NCBI RefSeq assembly: GCF_001547935.1
Contig: NZ_AP014635.1
Location: 1,860,001 to 1,924,000, forward strand
Length of the DNA stretch: 64,000 bases
DNA from: Vibrio tritonius
GTDB taxonomy: Bacteria; Pseudomonadota; Gammaproteobacteria; Enterobacterales; Vibrionaceae
Direction of reading: 5' to 3'
Shown here: in pieces, positions 7,658 to 16,206 of the stretch
Layout of the letters: each line of letters starts with the position of its first letter
Position numbering within the stretch: the stretch's first letter is position 1
The notes under the pieces: model-generated
What the model saw: the letters and a program-made list of their open reading frames with translations, nothing else
What the model was told of the DNA's origin: nothing
The model's database searches: none
Position numbers and translations under genes: made by a program

Positions 7658-8668
7658 TTATTTTGTGAAATTATTATCCCAATGTCGAATTAAATCATCG
7701 TGCAAATCGAGCAACGGATATAACTCATATAGAGAGGTTTTTCCGGATAATTCCTCGTAAAACTCATTCGGTTTCGACAACCCATACTGAGTTTCTTCTG
7801 TGTTAAGTACATCCTTTTTAAAACTAATACACATTAAGCCATTATTTGAAATTTCAATGTTTAAACCGGTATAACGTCGGCTATATCTCATTAATAATTC
7901 CATCACCGCTGGTTTTAATAACTTCGCAGCCTCATGATCTGAATTAGCACCAATGTGAAAACGCTCACTAAATTCGGTGTATGATGGGCTGTAGGTAACT
8001 GGGTTACCTACGCTACCATCAGTCATCACCGCAAGACCTGCGCCATACTCACAATCAAACACCAGTCCGTATCGGTAATGGTGGCACTCAACAGTCTCCG
8101 TGACTCTTTCTCCATCTGCATTCGTGCGATTGCGCTTTTCTTTGACGGTATAATAAAATTTATAATAGTGAAAACTATGGCTGTTACCTTCCATAGAATG
8201 GTACAGTTTAGCTATTCCACGCTTATCGGTACTAATACCTCTGCGAAATTCACGAAATTGAGAAATCAGCTCGTTAGATAACGAACATTTAGAATTAATT
8301 TCTTCTATAAGATTATCAAGCAAGAAATCCCGTTGAAACAGTTTCTTGCTCAGCTCATTCATGGGTGCTGCACGTAAAGCTATAACTATCAACGGAATAA
8401 TGAACAGCGCTAAAAAGATGGCATAAATAAGGTAGCGATCAGCTGGAAAAACAAAAATAATCTCAAAATACTGCAATGCCAAAAATATCAAACCACCAAA
8501 AAAACCAAGTGCCATTAGCCGACGCATAGCACGATGATCATAATACAACTCACCGTCGAAATCTTTGGCTAGTTGCACTAAAGAAAGTATATCATCATGA
8601 CTGGTAATGTTTTTCTCTCGTTCAGTCATAACTTTAATCAATTGAGTTAGTTTCTCGTTATGAGTCAT
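7658..8668 (-). CDS. DUF3137-like membrane protein, partner of LemA
   Basis: The protein of 336 residues starts with a helical cytosolic part, then two adjacent membrane segments (near residues 57-77 and 81-103), then a long soluble domain with a FEERF-like stretch (YTEFSERFHIGANSDHEAAKLL) and a beta-rich region ending near NNGLMCISF. This matches the general pattern of DUF3137 proteins, which often sit beside LemA. The ATG at 8668 is preferred over a GTG at 8677; neither has a strong ribosome site. The function is not known; a joint membrane complex with LemA is an inference. Confidence 0.7.
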   Translation of the reverse strand: MTHNEKLTQLIKVMTEREKNITSHDDILSLVQLAKDFDGELYYDHRAMRRLMALGFFGGLIFLALQYFEIIFVFPADRYLIYAIFLALFIIPLIVIALRAAPMNELSKKLFQRDFLLDNLIEEINSKCSLSNELISQFREFRRGISTDKRGIAKLYHSMEGNSHSFHYYKFYYTVKEKRNRTNADGERVTETVECHHYRYGLVFDCEYGAGLAVMTDGSVGNPVTYSPSYTEFSERFHIGANSDHEAAKLLKPAVMELLMRYSRRYTGLNIEISNNGLMCISFKKDVLNTEETQYGLSKPNEFYEELSGKTSLYELYPLLDLHDDLIRHWDNNFTK

Positions 8669-8861
8669 ACAGTTCACACTTTAGTTAAAACCTATCTTGC
8701 ATCTTTGCGGCATAGTAATAGGTCGATAAAATAAAGAAAAGTCGCGATTACATCTACTCAAACTATGACTGAGTTTTCTGGAGCAAGTTGGCGTTTTCAT
8801 AGCTTGCTATACATTTTCTTTCATTCAATTTTTCTAACTTTTTCCTAAAATTACCAGGATA

Positions 8862-9560
8862 CACATCATAAGTGCCAATGTGACAACTTCGCACCGCTCT
8901 CAATTACTTTTTAAATATCAATAAGATAAGCATTAATCAACAAAAGATAGTGCGGTAAGAAATTAAGCAGGACACACATCTTAAATGCCAAAGTGACAAT
9001 TTCACACTTATTTCAATTACTTTATAAATATCAATAGAATAAGTATTGATCAGCGAAAAATAGTGCGGTGTATAACATAACCTTCAGCGTAAATTCTTTG
9101 GCTTCCCCCCTCTAACTCCCCCTGGTTTGGCTGCCTCGTCAAACGGAATTCCATTGCAGGGGGAGGATCGGTTTTGCACTTGGGGTATGCCTCGAAGGCT
9201 ACAATTGGCTGCGCATTTAGTTACAAGAGAACTGCTGAGCTAAAAAGGACAGCCACTCTAAAATGACTTAACTACTTTATAAATATCAATAACATAAGCA
9301 TTAAGTAACGAAAAATAGTGCGGTGTATAACATAACCTTCAGCGCATATTCTTTAGCTTCCCCCCTCTAACTCCCCCCTGGTTTGGCTGCCTCGTCAAAC
9401 GGGATTTCATTGCAGGGGGGAGGACCGGTTTTGCATTTGGGGTATGTTCCGGAGGCTAAAATTGCCCTCGCATTTAGTTAAAAGAGAACTGCTGAGCTAA
9501 AAAGGACAGTCACTCTAAAAAAACTTAACTACTTTATAAATATCAATGACATAAATCTTG
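8862..9560. repeat. Left tandem repeat block with two hairpin cores
   Basis: The anchor TAGTGCGGTG occurs at 9061 and 9316 (255 bp apart), with a shorter core-less unit anchored at 8948. Each full unit has ACTTTATAAATATCAAT, the anchor, the CCCCCCTGG/CAGGGGGG hairpin (cores near 9100-9170 and 9360-9420), and GCTAAAAAGGACAG. The first core has lost one C and one G from its arms in step, which keeps the stem. No gene lies between 8669 and 9763. Confidence 0.9.
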
Positions 9561-9585
9561 AGTAACCAACAGTTAAAAACGATAT

Positions 9586-10594
9586 GCAGGACAGACACCT
9601 CAATCAAAGGTCAAAGACAACAGACACTAATTTATAAACTCGAAGCAAGATTTCCCTCTTCAAATCCAACCTTGCTGGCTTTTCTTACCAATCAGCGATT
9701 TATTTCTGGTTGAAAAAGGGTTATAGATTAAGCACATGAGATAGTTCACCAGCAAATTCGATTATGCCTTTAGATTATTCAGCTTCAATTTGGATTGCCC
9801 TCGCCTTGGCGATCGTTTCTGTTTTTGTTCGTAAAAATGGCGTCGCCTTCGGGTTACTGGGTGTTGCGTTGGTTTTGGCAGTGCTCTTTGAGCGCCTTAC
9901 GCTATCAACGGGATTGGGGGTTGGCGTCATACTGTTAGGCGCATGGAAACTGGGTCACCTCGCGCCGCGCTATGCAGTGCCCAGCGCTATATTGGTGATT
10001 GTTTGTTGTCTCGCCTTATTTACCCATCACGTACCCGGATTTCATAACCTGCTTGTGCTCGATAAGGTGGTAACAGGGCCTCACAGCCAACCTTTCACCA
10101 TGTATTTAAACCTCGATAAACCTTTGGCACTGTTTATCTTGCTATTGGCTTATCCCAAAATTCTTGGTCAACACGGAATACCTAACCTCAGAGCTATCGC
10201 GCTCACTGTCATTTCTCTCTTCTGTTTACTGCCGATTGCGGTATGGTTAGGTGCACTTAAATATGAATTCTCATTGCCAACATGGTGGTGGCTCTTTGCA
10301 ATCAATAACTTGCTGTTTACGTGCGTGGCTGAAGAAGCATTGTTCCGCGGCTACCTGCAACAACAACTTTGTCGCAAATTGGGGTTAGTCGCAGGCATTG
10401 GTATCGCTAGCATTCTGTTTGGACTTGTCCACTTTGCCGGAGGACCACTATTTGTGGTATTTGCAGCCTTAGCTGGCCTCGGTTATGGATTGATTTTCTA
10501 TTGGTCACAACGCTTATGGGCAGCAACACTGGCACACTTTGCTTTTAACTTTCTGCACTTGGTGTTTTTCACCTACCCGATTGCGATCGGTTAA
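9586..10594 (+). repeat. 1,009-bp duplication, unit B
   Basis: The partner of 5451-6459, covering leader and CPBP gene. It is placed directly after the left tandem block, so repeat-mediated recombination is a likely origin. Confidence 0.9.
9764..10594 (+). CDS. CPBP family intramembrane metalloprotease, copy B
   Basis: A paralogue of the gene at 5629, also 276 residues, with every CPBP motif kept: EEALFRGYL, FGLVHFAGG and HFAFN. About 18 residues differ, clustered near residues 103-110, 132-139 and 149-151, which are mostly in loops between membrane segments. The pattern suggests both copies are still under selection for the active site. Substrate unknown. The leader is copied with it, so any control in the leader is shared. 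Confidence 0.9.
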   Translation: MPLDYSASIWIALALAIVSVFVRKNGVAFGLLGVALVLAVLFERLTLSTGLGVGVILLGAWKLGHLAPRYAVPSAILVIVCCLALFTHHVPGFHNLLVLDKVVTGPHSQPFTMYLNLDKPLALFILLLAYPKILGQHGIPNLRAIALTVISLFCLLPIAVWLGALKYEFSLPTWWWLFAINNLLFTCVAEEALFRGYLQQQLCRKLGLVAGIGIASILFGLVHFAGGPLFVVFAALAGLGYGLIFYWSQRLWAATLAHFAFNFLHLVFFTYPIAIG

Positions 10595-10663
10595 TGCGCC
10601 GTTTATGAGAAGAATTTGTGTATCACTGAATAATTGCGTTGTCGTTTGGGTCACAGAGCACTA

Positions 10664-10686
10664 GGGCTAGCGTTATCTGCTAGCCC
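10664..10686. terminator. Hairpin between convergent genes
   Basis: GGGCTAGC and GCTAGCCC form a perfect 8-bp stem with a GTTATCT loop. It lies between the CPBP gene and the convergent small gene. It lacks a T run, so intrinsic termination is only likely, not certain. Confidence 0.55.
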
Positions 10687-10700
10687 TGTCGAATTGCAGT

Positions 10701-10823
10701 TTAATGACAATGATAAGGTTTAGAGCCAGCATGACATCCATTCTTGTCAGTGCCACCAGAATGAGCGATTGCTGGCGAAGACATGATTAAAGCGATAAAG
10801 AGTAAACCAAGTGACTTTTTCAT
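10701..10823 (-). CDS. Tiny exported protein with Cys/His tail (YHCH type)
   Basis: A 40-residue frame starts at an ATG with AAAGGATCTCT just upstream. It has a signal peptide (MKKSLGLLFIALIMSSPAIA) and a 20-residue mature peptide, HSGGTDKNGCHAGSKPYHCH. The DKNGCH and YHCH ends match the short YHYH/excalibur-like domain found at the C-termini of some nucleases and secreted proteins. The two cysteines and four histidines could bind a metal. The role is unknown. The good ribosome site, signal peptide and motif together argue that it is real. Confidence 0.7.
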   Translation of the reverse strand: MKKSLGLLFIALIMSSPAIAHSGGTDKNGCHAGSKPYHCH

Positions 10824-11051
10824 AGAGATCCTTTTACCAATTAGTTGTTTGTAAGCGTTATTCACAACTGTTTTCGAAAATAAAAATCCAGTTGCATATT
10901 AGCTATAGCGGCACTTGGAATGTATGAGCCAACTTCTTAATAACTTTATTGTCAGCATTGTGCGTATAATCACTATTAATATGAAACCAATACAATCATT
11001 ACTAATGATTATACATTTAACGTAAAACTCGATAGGTACATAACAGCGCGC

Positions 11052-11161
11052 TGATTCTTTAGCTTCCCCCCTGATTTGGCTACATCGTCAAACGGGATTT
11101 TATTGCAGGGGGAGAACGGAATTTGTGCTTATTGGATGTTCAGTTGACTAAGGTTGGCAGC
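11052..11161. repeat. Dispersed hairpin repeat interrupted by an insertion sequence
   Basis: This is a shortened copy of the hairpin repeat (CCCCCTGATTTGGC, loop, CAAAC, CAGGGGG). Its right flank, GACTAAGGTTGGCAGC, continues beyond the insertion sequence at 12409-12440 (GCGCATGTCC), matching the GGCTAAAATTGGCTGCGCATTT flank of other copies. Confidence 0.75.
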
Positions 11162-12408
11162 CAGGGCGACCGCATGAGTGTTTAATTTTTGCTCACTGAG
11201 TTTAAACCAGCATTAAGGACAGCTTCCAACATCGATGTATTCATCATGCAGCGTTTTTGTTTTCCCACAATGCTCAGTTTGGTTGGCTCAGAGCGCAACA
11301 TATTTAGACTAATATGACGTAAGCAAGAGAGATTCTCTGCTCCGTGGTCCTTGTAAACCTGACAAGCATCCTCGGCCATGGTGACATCTAAAACCCAATG
11401 CATTGACTCTATGCCCCAATGCTCTCTCACTGCATTTGCTGCTTGCTCTGCACTTAGCTGCTTTGAACTAATGTAGTAACGATATTCAAGCTCTGCTGTT
11501 TTGCCTTTTGGATAACGGAAATTTTCTACCATCACAATAGATTTTAGTCCCTTCCAACGTGAGAAATTGCCATCGAGAGCTTCACTATTTAATACGTATG
11601 CTTGACGAACTTCTATACGACCGTGACCTTGTTCAACCTTTATGCGCTCTGGCGTTGTTGCACGTTGAGTGGCAAAAACGGCTTCAATGGCTTTACGTAA
11701 TTTACCTTGGTTATTTTTGACCGCAAGTAAGTAATCTGCCCCTTGTCCGACGATTGTTTTCGCTATCTCGGTTTGACATGCCATTGCATCGATAGTGACC
11801 AAAGCACCTTTAATATCGAGCAGTTTTATAAGCTCAGGTATCGCTGTGATTTCATTGCTTTTCTGTTCTGTTTTAAGTTGTCCAAGGACTAACTTGTTTG
11901 AAGAGGCATACGCACTAATCATGTGGATAGTGCTAGCACGGTCATCTCTGTTGTACGAACCTCGAAGCGTCTTGCCATCAATAGCAACGATTTGACCATC
12001 CGTTAATGAATACACCGCTGACATCCAGTTAATAAAGCAGGTGTGAAACGAGTCTGGGTCAATTCTCGATAGGATGCGGGCTATCGTATCATCGACAGGA
12101 ATATCATTAATAAACATACCATTACGCTTAAACCAATCATGATGACCAAGAATGTATTCTCGAATATCAAACCACCCTTTTGCTCCAGCGATAACGGCAC
12201 ATAAAGAGCCAAACAATACCTCAAATAAACAATAAGTTACCTTGGCAGATTGGCGTTCATCTGTGACTGCGTGGAAATACTCTTTAAACTCGTCAATGTG
12301 CATGATGGGAAGCGCTCTAATTTTAAAAGAGCGTATATGATCACAGGTAAATATGATCGTCAACTCGATCATTTCAATCGTTCAAAAAACGTTCGCGATC
12401 TTACCCTG
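11162..12408 (-). mobile_element. ISAs1-family insertion sequence, complete
   Basis: The element is 1,247 bp and bounded by CAGGG at the left and CCCTG at the right, with imperfect terminal inverted repeats (CAGGGCGACCGCATGA against CAGGGTAAGATCGCGA). The 10-bp sequence GGTTGGCAGC flanks both ends (11152-11161 and 12409-12418), a target duplication of the size expected for the family. One intact transposase gene fills it. Identical flanks and an unbroken gene point to a fairly recent insertion. Confidence 0.92.
11182..12303 (-). CDS. ISAs1-family DDE transposase
   Basis: The protein has 373 residues from the ATG at 12303; the frame is open for 23 more codons to a possible start at 12372. It carries the N-terminal DDE_Tnp_1-associated domain (FKEYFHAVTDERQ), then catalytic acids in AIDGKTLRGS and VTIDAMACQ, and the glutamate in the signature REHWGIESMHWVLDVTMAEDA-type stretch. 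These are the DDE residues of the ISAs1/H-repeat group. It looks intact and able to mobilise the element. Confidence 0.95.
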   Translation of the reverse strand: MHIDEFKEYFHAVTDERQSAKVTYCLFEVLFGSLCAVIAGAKGWFDIREYILGHHDWFKRNGMFINDIPVDDTIARILSRIDPDSFHTCFINWMSAVYSLTDGQIVAIDGKTLRGSYNRDDRASTIHMISAYASSNKLVLGQLKTEQKSNEITAIPELIKLLDIKGALVTIDAMACQTEIAKTIVGQGADYLLAVKNNQGKLRKAIEAVFATQRATTPERIKVEQGHGRIEVRQAYVLNSEALDGNFSRWKGLKSIVMVENFRYPKGKTAELEYRYYISSKQLSAEQAANAVREHWGIESMHWVLDVTMAEDACQVYKDHGAENLSCLRHISLNMLRSEPTKLSIVGKQKRCMMNTSMLEAVLNAGLNSVSKN

Positions 12409-12626
12409 GGTTGGCAGCGCATGTCCTAGCAATTTTACAGTTCATTCATAGTCATTCTTCGATTAACGCCAAAATGCAAAAAATTGCATCAAGTTTACCT
12501 AAGAGTTAGTTGTCTTTTATCTACTGACTCTTTTACTGCTCTTTAAAATCATTTTATAAATCGCAGTTAAGGATTAAATATTGATGTCATAGCTTAAATG
12601 AATCTGTGATTCACAAGCCTTAATAT

Positions 12627-13304
12627 TTATACATAACCCGAAAGTTGATAGACCGAAAACAAAAATGTAGGGATTGCAATTACAGAAAAAGCGAATAATG
12701 CGCATCCATTATTAAGTTGCCGAGCTCGTGCTTCACTTTCAATTTTGACTTCCTGATTGTATAACGCCGCAAAATTATCTCTTCGAACTCGGATATCCTC
12801 TAATGAAGCTATTGCTTCGCTTTCCGATTCTAAAGGTAACTTCTCAGTGACCAATGCCAGTTCTGCGGTATATGAGTGGACAGAATAACGATAATTTCCT
12901 GAGCGAAAGGTCTCTTTTTCATATTTCAGACTTAATATGGCATTCGCTCCGACCTTGTCAGCCAATCCTCTCAAGTGCTTTTTGGCATCTTCCAAATCTT
13001 CAAAAAATCGAGTTGCGATGGTAGCTTGATAAACAACATCCCCATATTTAGGTTTACTTGCTTTTGTGATAAAGAAGTCAACTGGCTTGGATGCAAAAAA
13101 TACTGAAGAAATCGACACCTTTTTAGCAGATAATCCCTTCGGGGTGGGACAAGGCTCAAATTCAACCATAATACCTTTAACAAGCTTTGATTCGTCACTT
13201 TTATTAACTAAGCCAGAAGCATGCAAAAAGTAACTTTCACCATCCTCGCCGTTAACGAAACCATATTTTTTACTGGTGACATAGGAAACTAGTCGTCCTT
13301 TCAC
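12627..13304 (-). CDS. Cold-shock-domain membrane protein
   Basis: About 226 residues from the GTG at 13304 (TGAGG six bases upstream). Residues 1-60 form a cold-shock-like domain: [22 protein letters not shown], then YFLHASGL, then [17 protein letters not shown], which is an OB fold that binds nucleic acid. Residues 65-150 form a second domain with [14 protein letters not shown], a pattern also seen in YbjQ/DUF74-like folds. A helical stretch and one C-terminal membrane segment ([18 protein letters not shown]) follow. A nucleic-acid-binding domain tied to the membrane is unusual. No partner genes are adjacent. Confidence 0.75.
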   Translation of the reverse strand: MKGRLVSYVTSKKYGFVNGEDGESYFLHASGLVNKSDESKLVKGIMVEFEPCPTPKGLSAKKVSISSVFFASKPVDFFITKASKPKYGDVVYQATIATRFFEDLEDAKKHLRGLADKVGANAILSLKYEKETFRSGNYRYSVHSYTAELALVTEKLPLESESEAIASLEDIRVRRDNFAALYNQEVKIESEARARQLNNGCALFAFSVIAIPTFLFSVYQLSGYV

Positions 13305-13399
13305 AAAAAACCTCAACCATTACTTGCAGAAAATCATGTAGTTATATCAAATATTGACACTCAATACATTCATAATTTCAATTAATAGGATGAGTTCTG

Positions 13400-14850
13400 T
13401 ACTTAAGGTATGTTCAGTTGGCTAAATTAGCCGCACATTTATTTAAACAGAAATTAAGCAGGACACACATCATAAATGTCAAAGTAGCAATTTCACACTT
13501 ATCTCAATTACTTTATAAATATCAATAATATAAGCCTGAGTAACGAAAAATAGTGCGGTGTATAACATAACCTTCAGGGCAAATTCTTTGGCTTCCCCCC
13601 TCTAACTCCCCCCTGGTTTGGCTGCCTCGTCAAACGGGATTTCATTGCAGGGGGGAGGACCGGTTTTGCACTTGGTGTATGTTCCGGAAGCTAAAATTGG
13701 CTGCGCATTTAGTTAAAAGAGAACTACTCAGCCAAAAAGTGAGCTAAAAAGGACAGTCACTCTAAAATGACTTAACTACTTTATCAATATCAATAACATA
13801 ACTATTGAGTAACGAAAAATAGTGCGGTGTATAACATAACCTTCAGCGCAATTTCTTGGCTTCCCCCCTCTAACTCCCCCCTGGTTTGGCTGCCTCGTCA
13901 AACGGGATTTCATTGCAGGGGGGAGGACCGGTTTTGCACTTAGTGTATGTTCCGGAGGCTACAATTGGCCTCGCATTTAGTTAAAAGAGAACTGCTCAGC
14001 CAAAAAGGACAGCCACTCTAAAATGACTTAACTATTTTATAAATATCAATAACATAAGTCTTAAATAACAAAAGATAGTGCGGTGTATAACATAACCTTC
14101 AGCGCAATTTCTTTGGCTTCCCTCCTCTAACTCCCCCCTGGTTTGGCTGCCTCGTCAAACAGGATTTCATTGCAGGGGGGAGGATCGGTTTTGCACTTGG
14201 TGTATGTTCCGTAGGCTACAATTGGCCTCGCATTTAGTTAAAAGAGAACTGCTCAGCCAAAAAGTGAGCTAAAAAGGACAGTCACTCTAAAATGACTTAA
14301 CTACTTTATAAATATCAATAATATAAGCCTGAGTAACGAAAGATAGTGCGGTGTATAACATAACCTTCAGCGCAATTTCTTTGGCTTCCCCCCTCTAACT
14401 CCCCCCTGGTTTGGCTGCCTCGTCAAACGGGATTTCATTCCAGGGGGGAGGACCGGTTTTGCACTTGGGGTATGCCTCGGAGGCTACAATTGGCTGCGCA
14501 TTTAGTTACAAGAGAATTGCTGAGCTAAAAAGGACAGTCACTCTAAAATGACTTAACTACTTTATAAATATCAATAACATAAGCCTTAAATAACAAAAGA
14601 TAGTGCGGTGTATAACATAACCTTCAGCGCATATTCTTTGGCTTCCCCCCTCTAACTCCCCCCTGGTTTGGCTGCCTCGTCAAACAGGATTTCATTGCAG
14701 GGGGGAGGATCGGTTTTGCACTTGGGGTATGCCTCGAAGGCTACAATTGGCCTCGCATTTAGTTAAAAGAGAACTGCTGAGCCAAAAAGGACAGTCGGCA
14801 GCTAAAAAGGACAGTCACTCTAAAAGTGAAGCTAAAAAGGACAGTCGCCT
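13400..14850. repeat. Right tandem block with five hairpin units of alternating length
   Basis: The anchor TAGTGCGGTG is found at 13551, 13820, 14076, 14344 and 14601, giving steps of 269, 256, 268 and 257 bp. Each unit contains the CCCCCCTGG/CAGGGGGG hairpin. The longer units carry an extra CCAAAAAGTGAG-type tract before CTAAAAAGGACAG. The block ends in three close copies of GCYAAAAAGGACAGTC at 14781, 14801 and 14831. There is no supported gene between 13305 and 14961. Confidence 0.92.
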
Positions 14851-14867
14851 TAAAAATCGAACTGATA

Positions 14868-14904
14868 TTAACTTTGGCGATTAAGTAATCATCGCCAAAG
14901 TTAA
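14868..14904. terminator. Perfect 14-bp stem hairpin
   Basis: TTAACTTTGGCGAT and ATCGCCAAAGTTAA pair perfectly around a 9-base loop. It lies 58 bp beyond the stop of the oxidase operon on the minus strand and probably ends it, although the minus-strand transcript lacks a clear U run after the stem. Confidence 0.6.
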
Positions 14905-14961
14905 AAAAAGCACCGTCATATGTTCATTAACGAGGGAGAGATATAAGATGAATCGTTTCGC

Positions 14962-16092
14962 TTACACCGCTAACTCGGCAAAGCGTTCATAGCCCAGTTC
15001 GCTAATATCGATCGACGGGGTTTCGTCGTTGGCGAGTTCGGCTAATACAGTGCCGACGGAAGGGGATATACCAAAGCCGTGACCAGAAAAACCGCAGCCG
15101 AGAATTAAGCCCGGTAAATCATCGACTTTGCTGATCACAGGCACTTTGTCTTTGGAATAGTCGATAATCCCTACCCAACTGCGCACGACCTTGGCGTGTT
15201 TTAAGGCGGGAAGATAACCGAGGATGCCGCGACACGTTGCTGAGGTGGCTTCAATCGGCGTGTGATCAGAGGCTTCATTTACTAAGCTGGCATCCAAGGG
15301 GGAGCCGCCGCCAAAGATAAACGATCCGTGAGTGGTTTGATGCCCGTAGAAATCGGCCATTGCTGTGCCGAGCATTTGGTAGAACATTGGTGGCTGTGCG
15401 TCGGTGATCAACGTATCCAGTGCAACAGCAGAGATCGGCACATCAATGCCAACGGTTTGAATAATAGGGCGACTTGCTAATCCAGCGGCGACGACAATTC
15501 GGTCGGCTTCAAATTCACCGCTTTGCGTCACGACTTTTCGTACTTTGCCGCCAACCATCACCAGCTTTAACACGCTTTGTTCAGTGTAAAACTGAACGCC
15601 ACGTTGGCGCGCCGCGTTATGAAAAGCGAGTGTGGTTTTGAGCGGGTTGGCGTGACCATCGGAAGGGCACCAACTTGCGCCAATCACTTCATTGGACAGA
15701 TGCGGACAAATTTCACGTACGTCAGCGCCGCTCACCATGGTCACATCAAGTCCCTGCCCGACCGCCGTGGCGGTTAACCCTTTTAAGATATTGATATGAT
15801 CGTCGGTTTTGCCTAAACGCAAATTCCCTTGTTGGTAATACTCGACGTCGGTTCCGAGTTCTTCAGAGAGATGCGGCCAGAGATGTTTCACGCCGTACAT
15901 AGCCAGTGCCAATTCGCGTTTATCGCGCCCCGACTGGCGAACGCCACCACCATTGCGACCCGAACCACCGTAACCAATCACTTTTCCCTGTTCTAACACA
16001 ATGACTGAGCGACCTTTTTTCGCCAGATAATAGGCGGTTGCACAGCCGATAATTCCTGCGCCAATAATGATGACATCTGCGTTTTTTTTCAT
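14962..16092 (-). CDS. DadA-type FAD-dependent amine oxidoreductase subunit (HcnC/OoxB-like)
   Basis: The protein has 376 residues from the ATG at 16092. An N-terminal Rossmann motif, VIIIGAGIIGCATAYYLAKKG, binds FAD, and the DAO fold continues with GRNGGGVRQSG and the C-terminal LGCGFSGHGFG motif. This is the catalytic subunit type of hydrogen cyanide synthase, opine oxidase and D-hydroxyproline dehydrogenase, enzymes that oxidise an amine next to a carboxylate. It follows the two electron-transfer subunits by 115 bp. RidA in the same operon suggests that a reactive imine is formed. The exact substrate cannot be read from sequence. Confidence 0.85.
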   Translation of the reverse strand: MKKNADVIIIGAGIIGCATAYYLAKKGRSVIVLEQGKVIGYGGSGRNGGGVRQSGRDKRELALAMYGVKHLWPHLSEELGTDVEYYQQGNLRLGKTDDHINILKGLTATAVGQGLDVTMVSGADVREICPHLSNEVIGASWCPSDGHANPLKTTLAFHNAARQRGVQFYTEQSVLKLVMVGGKVRKVVTQSGEFEADRIVVAAGLASRPIIQTVGIDVPISAVALDTLITDAQPPMFYQMLGTAMADFYGHQTTHGSFIFGGGSPLDASLVNEASDHTPIEATSATCRGILGYLPALKHAKVVRSWVGIIDYSKDKVPVISKVDDLPGLILGCGFSGHGFGISPSVGTVLAELANDETPSIDISELGYERFAELAV

Positions 16093-16206
16093 TGTCGTTC
16101 TCTCTGCAATGCGGCGAAAACCATGCCTAGCTCCTACCATTCCCTATTGCGATTTCGTCCTTGGCAATTCAGCCTTCAGCAATACCATGCTGATACAACT
16201 AACCGA

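Noticed and set aside
8862..14850. CRISPR array as explanation of the repeats
   Set aside because: Units are 255-269 bp and nearly identical throughout, with no short repeats separated by unique spacers and no cas genes.
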